From contig MU646664.1 of the NCBI GenBank assembly GCA_026770585.1, positions 332,022 to 342,423 of the forward strand: 10,402 nt of DNA, written 5' to 3'. The notes under the pieces are model-generated. The model searched no databases. It was not told where the DNA came from and worked only from the letters and a program-made list of their open reading frames with translations. The first letter of the stretch is position 1; the number at the start of each line of letters is the position of its first letter. The position numbers and the translations under genes are program-made. Shown here piece after piece: positions 1 to 6,214 of this stretch. This stretch comes from Baffinella frigidus (Eukaryota; Cryptophyceae; Cryptomonadales; Baffinellaceae).

Positions 1-13
1 CCCCTCTGCTCAC

Positions 14-68
14 CTCGACGAAGAGCTTCTGGGCCATCAAGGAATCCGCCTGCGTCTTCTTCGCAGCC
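14..68 (-). CDS. Partial duplicate of the coding exon at 283-396 (3' half)
   Basis: Read on the minus strand this repeats the second half of the 283-396 exon. It encodes AAKKTQADSLMAQKLFVE and stops at the same place, GAG followed by a GT donor (GTGAGC). The similarity continues a few bases into the intron. The 5' half of the exon is missing: at about 68 the sequence changes directly into telomere-like repeat. No clear acceptor is visible, so this may be a broken tandem exon copy rather than a spliced exon. It differs from the better copy mainly by K to Q. It would be downstream of the 283-396 exon in the same minus-strand transcription unit. I do not recognise the family. Confidence 0.45.
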
Positions 69-180
69 CTCAACCCTCAACCCTAACCCCTAACCCTAAC
101 CCCTAACCTCAACCCTCAACCCTAACCCCTAACCCCAAAACTCTAACCCCGAAGCTCCAACTCCGAAACTCCAACCCCCA
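68..180. repeat. Interstitial telomere-like repeat, C-rich on plus strand
   Basis: Consecutive CCCTAA / CCCTAAC / CCCTCAA units, decaying into AACTCCGAAACTCC-like variants by about 180. This is the C-strand of a TTAGGG/TTTAGGG-type repeat. It joins the partial exon at 14-68 directly, and it is one of the few blocks here that is G-rich, not C-rich, on the local sense strand. Confidence 0.8.
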
Positions 181-282
181 AACGCGTCAACAGACGCGAC
201 ACGAGACAAAAAAACGCGCTCGCAGGAGCACCCACACCCCACACCCCACAACCCTTTCCGAGCACTAACACCCTCTCCACAC

Positions 283-396
283 CTCGACGAAGAGTTTCTT
301 CGCCATCAAGGAATCCGCCTGCGTCTTCTTGGCAGCCGTGGCCAGCTTGCCGGCGGCCGCCACAAGCGTTTTCGCCTGCGCGTCCATCTTTGTCCC
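283..396 (-). CDS. Exon of an unrecognised Ala/Lys-rich helical protein
   Basis: A 114-nt minus-strand stretch with an acceptor (AACAACAG) at its 5' side and a GT donor (GTGTGG) at its 3' side. Both ends are phase 0, giving 38 codons. It reads GTKMDAQAKTLVAAAGKLAT followed by AAKKTQADSLMAKKLFVE. The composition (Ala, Lys, Leu; no Pro) predicts one long amphipathic helix. A start at the internal Met (codon at 387-385) cannot be excluded, but the acceptor just upstream favours an internal exon. The 3' half is duplicated at 14-68 and a shortened relic lies at 784-828. No domain is recognised. Together with the exons at 1290-1352, 2980-3042 and 5153-5215 it could form one minus-strand gene, but the joins are inferred. 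Confidence 0.6.
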
Positions 397-493
397 CTGT
401 TGTTCGGGTTGAGGATTTATTGCTCAGGGTTTAGGAGAGGCCGCCCTCCCTCCCCTCCATGCGTTTCGAGCTTCCAGAGCTTCGCCGCCGTGA

Positions 494-634
494 GGGTATC
501 TAGGCTCACCACACACTCATAGGCTAACGTCCTGAAAATGGGGTAGTTAGGCCTACGGCATTGCCTAGGACCTCCTACCGCAGGCCGAGGGATGCTAGGA
601 CCAAAAGGTCTCGGCCTGGGTATCTAGGCTCACC
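494..634. repeat. Truncated copy of the 831-966 hairpin, flanked by a 17-bp direct repeat
   Basis: Positions 532-617 match the left arm and loop of the hairpin at 831-966, with only the first part of the right arm (to CTCGGCCT). At the break the sequence changes into GGGTATCTAGGCTCACC (618-634). The same 17 bases also occur at 494-510, upstream of the element. The direct repeat suggests a local recombination or replication-slippage event that removed most of the right arm. Confidence 0.75.
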
Positions 635-783
635 AGCGGACTTCGAGGGGATTTCTGAATAACCCTTGAGCGTTAAGACCCACGACCCTACGCTACACAA
701 TCCGTAGGGGTATAGGGGGGTTGCCTACTGTGTCCGATACGAACCTGTAGGAGGAAGACACGCTCAGTTAGAGTCGTGCTCAC

Positions 784-828
784 CACACAGCGGACTGGGT
801 CTGCTTGCCGGCGCCCGCCGCAAGCGTC
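784..828 (-). pseudogene. Shortened relic of the 283-396 exon
   Basis: On the minus strand this encodes TLAAGAGKQTQSAV in the frame that matches TLVAAAGK...KTQADS of the exon at 283-396, with about seven codons missing in the middle. It ends near a GTGAGC donor like the one after the 14-68 copy. The hairpin 831-966 abuts its 5' side. It is probably a decayed tandem exon copy. Whether it can still be spliced is unknown. Confidence 0.4.
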
Positions 829-830
829 CT

Positions 831-966
831 CTCAAAATGGGGTAGTTAGGCCTACGGCATTGCCTAGGACCTCCTACCGTAGGCCGAGGGATGCTAGGAC
901 CAAAAGGTCTCGGCCTACGGTAGGAGGTCCTAGGCAATGCCGTAGGCCTAACTACCCCATTTTCAG
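831..966. mobile_element. Near-perfect 136-bp hairpin element (MITE-like)
   Basis: Two 58-bp arms (831-888 and 909-966) are inverted copies of each other with about one mismatch (CTC against CTG at the tip), around a 20-nt loop. The tip is CTGAAAATGGGGTAGTTAGG. The arms contain CCTACGGCATTGCCTAGG and the palindrome CCTACCGTAGG. There is no coding capacity, so this is a non-autonomous fold-back or MITE-type element. A second, truncated copy lies at 532-617. I see no convincing target-site duplication. Confidence 0.8.
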
Positions 967-1289
967 GCCGTTACCCTAGTAACACGCTTCATCAGCACCA
1001 ATCCTCACAAACGAGACTCGGGTTGAGATGGCGAAGCAGAGTCTTTCTGTTATTTGTACCACTACCACTTAGGTGCCTTCGGGAATTCGGGAAGCGGTGC
1101 ATCTGAATGATTCCCATACACAAATTCCCATACACATTAGAGGAGTGGCACCTTGGCCGAATCACAGAACCACATCGTACAACAACTCTTCCTACAGCCT
1201 GGAGTGGTACCTTGGTCATACGGCGCATAGACTATCGGATCTCGCAACTTAAAGCTCGAGAGTAATAAAGAAGAAGAGAAGAAAAGTAC

Positions 1290-1352
1290 CTTGGCCTCCT
1301 TCCCTTTGGCGGCGAGGAGGATCTTTTTCAGCGCCTTCTCCTCTCCCTCCAC
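1290..1352 (-). CDS. 63-nt exon of an unrecognised charged helical protein
   Basis: A minus-strand exon between AACACAG (acceptor) and AAG|GTACTT (donor). It is exactly 21 codons in phase 0 and reads VEGEEKALKK then ILLAAKGKEAK. It is Glu/Lys-rich, with hydrophobic residues spaced so that a short amphipathic helix of three heptads is possible. It has the same length and phase, and a Lys at the same end, as the exons at 2980-3042 and 5153-5215. The intron upstream (on the minus strand) carries telomere-like repeat. A fragment of the exon is repeated in the opposite orientation at 1754-1780. No known family recognised. Confidence 0.6.
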
Positions 1353-1399
1353 CTGTGTTAGCGATTGGGGTTAGGGTCCAGGGGGTTGGGGGTTGCCGC

Positions 1400-1750
1400 C
1401 GCTAGTGGCTACACGTCTGCACCAATTAATCTAGCCTCCACCTGGGGTGATTTTACAGTGAATGCTCTCCCTCGACCTGCATCCGGGGGATACTTGAGTT
1501 TGATTGGGTTTCGCCAATGAAAATATCATCATGGCCCGTAAGAGTACTACAAACTTCATTAGCATTTTAGTAGTACTTTTCTGCACGTACAAAATTGTGG
1601 TGTTGAGTATTATGTTTCATTGCAAAATAAACATACCTTGCATGTATATGAATCCCTGGATCCCTGGATGAACTTTCCCTAACACGCGGAATCACTGCTA
1701 TTCAGCATCAAAGAGCTATTCCGGTAGGCCTGGGCCGCGCTCAAATTGGA
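1400..1750. other. Stretch with no gene seen
   Basis: No convincing exon or RNA gene. It contains a small imperfect hairpin (about 1546-1580, AGTACTAC ... GTAGTACT) and AT-rich unique-looking DNA around 1520-1680. It is probably intronic or intergenic sequence of the minus-strand unit. Confidence 0.4.
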
Positions 1751-1753
1751 CAG

Positions 1754-1780
1754 GTAGAGGGTGAGGAGAAGGCGCTGAAA
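1754..1780 (+). pseudogene. Inverted fragment of the 1290-1352 exon
   Basis: Preceded by GGACAG, the plus strand reads GTAGAGGGTGAGGAGAAGG and on, encoding VEGEEKALK. This is the first nine codons of the exon found on the minus strand at 1290-1352, with two silent third-position differences. The copy stops where the hairpin element 1778-1907 begins, so that insertion or junction has truncated it. Confidence 0.6.
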
Positions 1781-1907
1781 TGGAGCCGTTTCCGGTACAA
1801 CCTTCCCACATTAGGCATCGTCGAAGACGAGCCGTTCTCAAATCGGGCAGCTTTGGTACGAGGACGATGACTAATGTGGGAAGGTTGTACCGGGAACGGC
1901 TTCATTT
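1778..1907. mobile_element. 130-bp inverted-repeat element (MITE-like)
   Basis: Arms of about 45 bp: AAATGGAGCCGTTTCCGGTA at the left, and its near-complement ending at 1907. Both arms contain ACAACCTTCCCACATTAG. The middle (about 1822-1865) is unique, and there is no coding capacity. The motif ACCTTCC(C)ACATT also occurs in the arms of the hairpin at 4673-4779, so the two may be distantly related. The right tip overlaps the start of the fold-back telomere-like block. Confidence 0.75.
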
Positions 1908-2168
1908 AAGGTTTAGGGTTCGAGGGTGAGGGTTTAGGGTTTGGGGTTTGGGGTTTGGGGTTTAGGGTTTAGGGTTTAGGGTTTTAGGGTTTAGGGTTCA
2001 GGGTTTTAGGATTCAGGGTTCAGGGTTTAGGTCCGCAAACAGGTTTTCTGGGACTCCCGGGGCTAAAACCCAAATCCTGAACGCTGAACCCTAAAACCCT
2101 AAACCCTAAACCCTAAACCCCAAACCCCAAACCCTAAACCCCAACCCTCGAACCCTAAACCTTAAATG
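1903..2168. repeat. Fold-back telomere-like repeat with a unique core
   Basis: A G-rich block (1908-2030: TTTAGGG, TTTGGGG, TTCAGGG units) is followed by a 37-bp non-telomeric core (2031-2067, GTCCGCAAACAGG...), then by a C-rich block (2068-2168) that is largely the inverted copy of the first. The matching outer ends are CATTTAAGG at 1903 and CCTTAAATG at 2160-2168. The same core recurs at 2567-2604, again between a G-rich and a C-rich flank, so this is a repeated structure. Confidence 0.7.
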
Positions 2169-2405
2169 CACGCCAAACGCTGAACGCGGAACTCCAAACA
2201 CTGAACGCTGAACCCTAAACGCTGAACCCTACACGCTGAACCCTAAACGCTCAACGCCAAGGCCTAAACGCTGAACCCCAAACGCTCAACGCTAGACCCT
2301 ACACGCTATCCCAGAGGAGGGGGGCCTTGGCCAAGCCGAGGGGACGCTCAACGCTCCACCCCAAACGCTAAGCCCTAAACGCTCAACGCCAAACCCTAAC
2401 CACGC
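2169..2405. repeat. Degenerate heptamer array (AACGCTN / AACCCTA)
   Basis: A long run of roughly 7-bp units alternating AACGCTG, AACCCTA, AACGCTC and AACCCCA, a diverged telomere-like satellite. It is interrupted at about 2310-2340 by CCTTGGCC with a G-rich flank that resembles the 3' end of the 2980-3042 exon, with the donor changed from GT to GC on the minus strand (exon relic). A similar array lies at 2680-2800. No gene seen. Confidence 0.65.
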
Positions 2406-2525
2406 CAGAGACTTGGAAGGGTTCGCCAAAAGTCGATTCCTTCCTCAAGGCAGTGGTTTTCAAAAGTCAACGAACGTATCCAGATACGTTCTACAAAAAT
2501 CAACCTCCTCCTGCACTATGGCGTG

Positions 2526-2630
2526 GAAACGGTCACCCAGGTGGGGGTTCGGGGTTTGGGGTTTATGTCCGGGAACAGGTTTTCTGGGACTCACAGGGGC
2601 TAAACCCCAAACCCTAACCCCTAATTAAAT
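2526..2630. repeat. Second copy of the fold-back telomere-like core
   Basis: GGGGTTTGGGG units lead into a core at 2567-2604 (GTCCGGGAACAGGTTTTCTG...) that matches the core at 2031-2067 closely, and then into CCCCAAACCCTAACCCC. The G-rich to core to C-rich order is the same as at 1903-2168, with shorter arms. Confidence 0.65.
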
Positions 2631-2679
2631 ACACAATTAAATCAACCCCAATTACATACACACCAAGCAGGGGGGGCTG

Positions 2680-2807
2680 AACGCAGAACCCCAAACACTG
2701 AATGCTGAACGCTAAACGCTAAACGCTGAACCCTCAACGCAAAAACGCTGAACCCTAAACGCTGGGCCCTACACGCTCAACGCTAAGCCCTACACGGTAA
2801 CCCAGGT
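2680..2807. repeat. Second degenerate heptamer array
   Basis: AACGCTG / AACCCTA / AACGCTA units as at 2169-2405, ending in AGCCCTACACGGTAACCC. That end is repeated beyond the hairpin element at 2949-2970. Confidence 0.65.
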
Positions 2808-2809
2808 TC

Positions 2810-2945
2810 ATCCGGGGAAATCTATTTTTCTTTCATTTGATGGCAACGAAAATTACTACACAATTCGTTCTTATTAGTAATATAAAATAATCTGTGTAGT
2901 AATTTTGATTGCCATCAAATGAAAGAAAAATAGATTTCCCCGGAT
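2810..2945. mobile_element. 136-bp AT-rich hairpin element flanked by 22-bp direct repeats
   Basis: Arms of about 53 bp with two mismatches. The left tip is ATCCGGGGAAATCTATTTTT and the right tip its complement. The loop is AT-rich, with no coding capacity. The flanks carry the same 22 bases, at 2786-2807 and 2949-2970 (AGCCCTACACGGTAACCC plus AGGT), separated from the tips by 2-4 nt. The arms contain TGTGTAGTAATTTT, a motif also present inside the introner-like elements at 3881-4119 and 9529-9764. Confidence 0.8.
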
Positions 2946-2979
2946 AAAAGCCCTACACGGTAACCCAGGTGGGGGGGAC

Positions 2980-3042
2980 CTTGGCATCCAGAGCCCCCGC
3001 GGACTTCTCCTCCTTCTCAATCGACTTCTGAAGCGCCTTCAC
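2980..3042 (-). CDS. 63-nt exon of an unrecognised charged helical protein
   Basis: A minus-strand exon between an ATGGCAG acceptor and an AAG|GTCCCC donor. It is exactly 21 codons in phase 0 and reads VKALQKSIEK then EEKSAGALDAK. Placing V1, L4, I8, E11, A15 and L18 at heptad a/d positions gives a plausible short coiled coil. The upstream intron is telomere-like repeat up to within about 10 nt of the acceptor. The donor-proximal intron sequence (CCCCACCTGGGTTACC) is duplicated on the other side of the hairpin at 2810-2945. It matches the 1290-1352 and 5153-5215 exons in length and phase. No family recognised. Confidence 0.6.
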
Positions 3043-3045
3043 CTG

Positions 3046-3175
3046 CCATTAGGGTTTAGGGTTTGGGGTTTAGGGGGTTAGGGGGTTAGGGTTTAGGGCT
3101 TAGGGTTTAGGGCTTAGGGTTTAGGGTACCGGCGAGTTTAGGGTTGAGGGTTTAGGGTTGTTTAGGGCTTAGGGG
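3046..3175. repeat. Telomere-like repeat, G-rich on plus strand
   Basis: TTTAGGG, GGGTTAG and GCTTAGGG units, with a short interruption (TACCGGCGAG, about 3127-3136). On the minus (sense) strand this is CCCTAAA-type sequence forming the 3' part of the intron before the 2980-3042 exon. Confidence 0.8.
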
Positions 3176-3443
3176 TTATGTGTCCCCCGTACTCTTCTTT
3201 TCATCGAGAGGTTATGAGCCCTCCGTACTGTTCTTTTTCTCACCCTGTCTTTCCTCTTTCTTCTTACTCAACCCACACTCCCCCAATACTACCACGCGAG
3301 GTGTTCAGTAGATGAGTCGCCGGTCGTCCCCCCCGGTTAGTTCTGAGGAGGTTAGTACTCTGAGGAGGTTAGTACGATTCTTAAGAATTAACTTGAGAAT
3401 TAAGTTAAGTTAAGAATCGTGAGGGGGGCTCGCGTTCACCTTC
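3176..3443. other. Non-coding stretch with a small palindrome
   Basis: No exon seen. CTGAGGAGGTTAGTA is repeated in tandem (about 3342-3375). An imperfect palindrome at 3374-3420 has ACGATTCTTAA and TTAAGAATCGT as its outer arms. This may be another small fold-back element. Confidence 0.5.
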
Positions 3444-3612
3444 TAGCTCTGCCTCGAGTTGACTGATCGTTTGCGCACCAAAAGTTGACGAATTTGTTCC
3501 GCGAACCAGGAAAATATCAACGTCCATTTTTGACTCCTCAAAAATGAGGAGACCAGCTTCACATTTTTGACTCCTCAAAAATGAGGAGACCAGCTTCACT
3601 CAGGCAGAGCTG
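3444..3612. mobile_element. Short TIR element containing a 37-bp tandem repeat
   Basis: Bounded by TAGCTCTGCCTCGAG at the left and CTCAGGCAGAGCTGG at the right, which are inverted copies. Inside, a 37-bp unit occurs twice in tandem (3525-3561 and 3562-3598). Each unit contains the palindrome CTCCTCAAAAATGAGGAG. It shares GTTGACTGA and related words with the element at 3620-3762. No coding capacity. Confidence 0.55.
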
Positions 3613-3619
3613 GATACTC

Positions 3620-3762
3620 TAGCTGTGTTTCTATTTGGGCGCACCAATTTGGTGAGCCCGGGCTCTTTCCCGCTCCAAAGTTGAGGGATTTGCACCGCAC
3701 ACCCAGCATGTCAACTTGAGAACAATCAGACTGACTAAGTCAACTCGAGTGAGGCACAGCTC
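3620..3762 (+). mobile_element. Short TIR element with an inverted copy at 9194-9331
   Basis: Tips TAGCTGTG and CACAGCTCC are inverted. The internal sequence CCAATTTGGTGAGCCCGGGC, then CCGCTCCAAAGTTGA, CCGCACACCCAGCATGTCAA and CTTGAGAA, is found in reverse complement, in the same order, at 9194-9331. The two copies have similar lengths (143 and 138 bp). Non-coding. Confidence 0.7.
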
Positions 3763-3880
3763 CAGCCCTGCCGCCGTTAATCAGGGCTCGTTAAATACAT
3801 TCGGATCAGGACTCCGTACAACCGCTCCATTACAGCATCTGCAGGAATTTAATGAGGAGCAGAGATGAAATGAGGCAGAG

Positions 3881-4119
3881 GTACCACGCGAGGCTGGAAG
3901 TGGGACCATTTTAAGACAGAGCTTCTTTTACAAGTGAAGAAAAAAAAGGCGGGTGTAGTAATTTTCACACAAATAGGGGCGTTTGGTCACGTTACTAGGG
4001 GAATTCCCTCGGTAACGTGACCAGGCCTGCCCGTGACTGGTACTAAATTTCACAACCCCACATTTAAAATTTCACAACCCCACATTTGAAATACTCCAAC
4101 TTCCAGCCTCGAGTGGTAG
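3881..4119 (+). mobile_element. Introner-like TIR element, copy A
   Basis: Begins GTACCACGCGAGGCTGGAAG directly after GAGGCAGAG and ends CTTCCAGCCTCGAGTGGTAG. The ends are inverted repeats of about 30 bp, and they also form a GT...AG intron on the plus strand. Inside are TGTAGTAATTTT, a hairpin built on GGTCACGTTAC / GTAACGTGACC (around 3987-4022), and a small duplication of TTTCACAACCCCACATTT. Homologous copies occur at 8386-8556 (same strand) and 9529-9764 (opposite strand). Copy C fills an intron between coding exons. No known family assigned; copy A itself has no proven flanking exons. Confidence 0.7.
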
Positions 4120-4257
4120 GAGCGGGGACCTTGTCCTCCGTGCAGAAACCAAGGTAGGAAATCGGGAGGGGGTGGGATTCACTGCCTGGCAACCTAAGAT
4201 GGTTAGGGTTTCGGGGGTCAGGTTCAGGGTGTAGGGTTTAGGGTGTAGGGTTTAGAC

Positions 4258-4320
4258 CTTTTCCTCCATGTACTCCCGCTTCCGACAGAACCTTCACAGG
4301 CCGCGCCCGCCGCTAGACCC
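4258..4320 (-). pseudogene. Decayed copy of the 5153-5215 exon
   Basis: The minus strand ends CGGGAGTACATGGAGGAAAA plus G before GTCTAA, giving RKREYMEEK in the frame of the intact exon's ERERMEGK. Upstream, GGTTCTGTCGG aligns with the intact exon, but a deletion of about five bases and another of about three break the frame and expose a TGA. The CCCTAAA-type repeat starts only two bases into the following intron. Confidence 0.5.
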
Positions 4321-4482
4321 TCTAGCCCTGACTCAGTTCAGCTGGTGAGGTAGGAGCGGGACCTTGTCCTCGAAGCAGAAACCAAGGTTGAAAATCGGGA
4401 GGGGGTGGGATTGACTGTCAAACAACAGAGAAGGTGAGGGTTGAGGGTTGAGGGCTTAGGGTTTAGGGTGTAGAGTTTAGAC

Positions 4483-4640
4483 CTTGCCCTCCATATGCCC
4501 CCGCTTCCACACACTTTCGCACTCTCGCTCTCTCTCTCGCACACACTCTCTCCCTCTCCCTCTCCCTCTCCCTCTCCCTCTCCCTCACACTCTCTCACTG
4601 ACGGTCGGCCGACAGAACCTTCGCAGGCCGCGCCCGCCAC
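4483..4640 (-). pseudogene. Copy of the 5153-5215 exon invaded by a microsatellite
   Basis: The 3' end on the minus strand reads ...KRGHMEGK before GTCTAA. The 5' part (GCGAAGGTTCTGTCGGCC, about 4608-4626) matches the same exon family. Between them lies a CT/CCCTCT microsatellite (about 4520-4600), so the exon copy is split by repeat expansion. The long open frames on both strands here come from the repeat. Confidence 0.5.
4520..4600. repeat. CT and CCCTCT microsatellite
   Basis: (CT)n-rich sequence followed by about six uninterrupted CCCTCT units (about 4551-4587). Confidence 0.85.
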
Positions 4641-4672
4641 TACACCTTGTAGCCCTGACTTAGATCATCTTC

Positions 4673-4779
4673 ATGGAAAGCACCTTCCACATTGAAAAAC
4701 TTGGATTTTTTTTCATAAGTTGATAATTTTCAAGGCGAATTGACTTTAAAACGCTTTTAATGTGGAAGGTGCTTTTCAT
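4673..4779. mobile_element. 107-bp hairpin element
   Basis: Arms of about 25 bp: ATGGAAAGCACCTTCCACAT at 4673, and its near-complement ending at 4779. The loop is AT-rich. It lies between the two tandem exon-copy blocks. The arms share ACCTTCC(C)ACATT with the 1778-1907 element. No coding capacity. Confidence 0.7.
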
Positions 4780-4786
4780 TAATCTG

Positions 4787-5152
4787 GTGTCCTCAAAACG
4801 GTAGTAACACACACAACATACCCAGCAGAGAACTGACCTTGCCCTCCACGCGCTCCCGCTTCCGCGCCGACGGAACCCTCCAAGTGCGTGGCAGCAGTAC
4901 ATTTCAACGTTTTTATCACACCATTCAAGGCTAGTAATACGCAGAACATACACAGCAAAGAACAGGGTAGTAACAGAACATAACAGACCTTGTCCTCCAT
5001 GTGCTCTCCGCGCCAACAGAACCCTCCAAGTGCGTGGCAGCAGTAGACCGTGTTATCACCCCATGCAAGGCTAGATGATAGTAATACACAGAACAGACAC
5101 AGCAACGAACAGCAGAGAATTTTTTTGTGAACATACACAGCTGAGAACAGAC
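4787..5152 (-). repeat. Tandem exon-plus-intron copies with frameshifted exon relics
   Basis: Exon-like blocks end on the minus strand at 4838 (GAGGGCAAG|GTCAGT) and 4989 (GAGGACAAG|GTCTGT), in line with the intact exon ending at 5153. That gives a period of about 150-165 bp. The introns share GTAATACACAGAACA and CACAGCAAAGAACAG words, and the exon sides share CACTTGGAGGGTTC and CTGCTGCCACG. The 4838 copy keeps the frame (VPSARKRERVEGK) but has no clear acceptor. The 4989 copy has lost about five bases. Together these are recent local duplications of one 63-nt exon. Confidence 0.6.
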
Positions 5153-5215
5153 CTTGCCCTCCATGCGCTCCCGCTCATGCGCCGACAGAATCTTTGCAGG
5201 TGCCGCCGCTCCCGC
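5153..5215 (-). CDS. Intact 63-nt exon of an unrecognised charged helical protein
   Basis: On the minus strand, between AACAAAG (acceptor) and AAG|GTCTGT (donor): exactly 21 codons in phase 0, AGAAAPAKILSA then HERERMEGK. It has an Ala-rich first third and a strongly charged helical end. It is the best-preserved member of a set of at least five copies (ends at 4258, 4483, 4838, 4989 and 5153). The start of another copy (AAAG followed by GCGGGAGCGGC) lies at about 5272-5296. Its end resembles the plus-strand exons in this window (SADEERKAKYAK). Function unknown. Confidence 0.55.
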
Positions 5216-5450
5216 CTTTGTTCAGGGTTTTGGGTTTAGGTTTTGGGTTTTGGGTTTTAGGGTTCAGGGTAGGCTCGCGGCAGCCGCTCCCGCCTTTGGG
5301 GTTTGGGGTGTGGTGTTTGGGGTTTGGGTTCAGGGTTTAGGGTTCAGGGTTTGGGGTTCAGGGTTTGGGGTTTGGGGCAGGCTTGGCCCTCTGTTTTGAG
5401 GTTTGGAGTTTGGGGTTTAGGGTTCAGGATTTGGGGTTCAGGGTTCGGGC
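5216..5450. repeat. Telomere-like repeat, G-rich on plus strand, with exon fragments
   Basis: TTTAGGG, TTTGGGG and TTCAGGG units make long artefactual frames (GFGVWG- and LNPKP-type peptides). Two islands interrupt it: 5272-5296, matching the start of the 5153-5215 exon, and 5372-5400, whose minus strand ends GAGGGCCAAG like an exon end but lacks a GT donor. Confidence 0.8.
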
Positions 5451-5973
5451 GCCGCCGTGCCGCTCGGCAGTGTGGGGGGGGGTTGATGCAGGGGACAGCG
5501 CCCGGTGTGGGGGGGGGAGCGCATGGGTGGGGATGACGGAGGAGGGAAGCGGGGCAGCGGGGGAGTATTGCAACGGTCTGTGATGTGTGTCGCAAAGTCG
5601 GGGGGGAGCTGTGGGCAGCGCCGAATCGCACACATGTTCCAGACCGTAGTGCGTCCCCTGTGCCGCCCTCGCGTCGGGCTGGCCGACGAGAGCTATCGTA
5701 ACGTTCTTCTCCAGGGGGATGCTTCCAGCAGCTGGGGGGGACGAGTGGCGCTGTACTGCGGTTTGACGGAGCGCTCCGGTTCGAGGGTACCTTCTCGGCA
5801 AGGGCGCGAGTGGAGCCCCCCCCCGACAGGACCACCGCAGCGACAGCAACGAGAAGCAGCGCGTTACCGACCAGAAACGCGGTGCGGCGCCAGCGCTCCG
5901 CCCCCGATTGCCGCTGCGAAGGGCCCAGGAGCGGGTCAGGCAGGGCGGATGCAGCCAGATTTTTGTGTTCCAT
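5424..5973 (-). CDS. Candidate two-exon start of a signal-anchored (type II) membrane protein
   Basis: The first exon would be 5973-5791 on the minus strand: ATG preceded by GTACCAA (A at -3), 61 codons, ending AAG|GTACCC, the same donor type as other exons here. It has a polar N-terminus (MEHKNLAASALPDPLLG), basic residues AERWRR at about 25-30, and one membrane segment at about 31-52 (FLVGNALLLVAVAAVVL). Skipping a 40-nt intron (5751-5790, ending TACAG) moves into a frame that reads PLEKNVTIALVGQPDARAAQ, with an NVT glycosylation site, and then a Pro-rich tail ending at 5424 in telomere-like repeat. The layout fits a Golgi/ER signal-anchored protein, for example a glycosyltransferase stem, but no catalytic domain is visible. 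Alternatives are an unspliced frame (also open to 5344) or a frameshift at the C-run near 5737. The true 3' end is unknown. Confidence 0.4.
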
Positions 5974-6214
5974 TTGGTACAGCCCTCCGCATTGGTCCAG
6001 CCCTCCAACCCAGCCCCGATCGACAACTGTGATGCAGACACAAACCAGCCATAATCGGGGCTTGGACGCGCTGGTGTCCTGGTGTCTGCGCTGGCCCAGG
6101 GCGAAAACTCTGCACACGCCATCAGTTAGAACTCTTCACCGGTCGCTGTGAGGTGGAGGGAGCAAACCGGCCGTATCATCGTCGGGAAGCCGCCGCCTCT
6201 TGCCATGCCCACGA

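Larger units (their letters stand above)
4118..4660 (-). repeat. Two-unit tandem duplication carrying decayed exon copies
   Basis: Unit 1 (about 4118-4351) and unit 2 (about 4352-4660) share the same order on the plus strand: AGGAGCGGG..ACCTTGTCCTC, CAGAAACCAAGGT, ATCGGGAGGGGGTGGGATT, telomere-like repeat, an exon-like block, then TAGCCCTGACT. On the minus strand each unit has exon-like ends next to GT donors (GAGGACAAG|GTCCC at about 4129 and 4362; GAGGAAAAG|GTCTAA at 4258; GAGGGCAAG|GTCTAA at 4483). These resemble the intact exon at 5153-5215 but carry deletions and an in-frame stop in the 4258-4320 copy. Confidence 0.6.

Noticed and set aside
68-180. True chromosome end
   Set aside because: The array is short, degenerate and flanked by exons on both sides; similar blocks recur across the window, so it is interstitial.
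1137-1352. A 71-codon minus-strand frame taken as a single gene
   Set aside because: Only 1290-1352 looks coding. The rest includes the GTACC donor, a purine-rich intron and TIR-like donor sequences.
3525-3598. CRISPR-like repeat (37-bp unit with palindrome)
   Set aside because: Only two directly adjacent copies without spacers, in a eukaryotic context.
4338-4695. EGEGEGEG / SPSPSPSP repeat proteins
   Set aside because: Both are translations of the CCCTCT microsatellite within an exon relic.
5154-5583. Long plus-strand frames rich in GFGVWG-type peptides
   Set aside because: They are translations of TTTGGGG/TTCAGGG repeats; the minus strand gives the matching LNPKP artefact.
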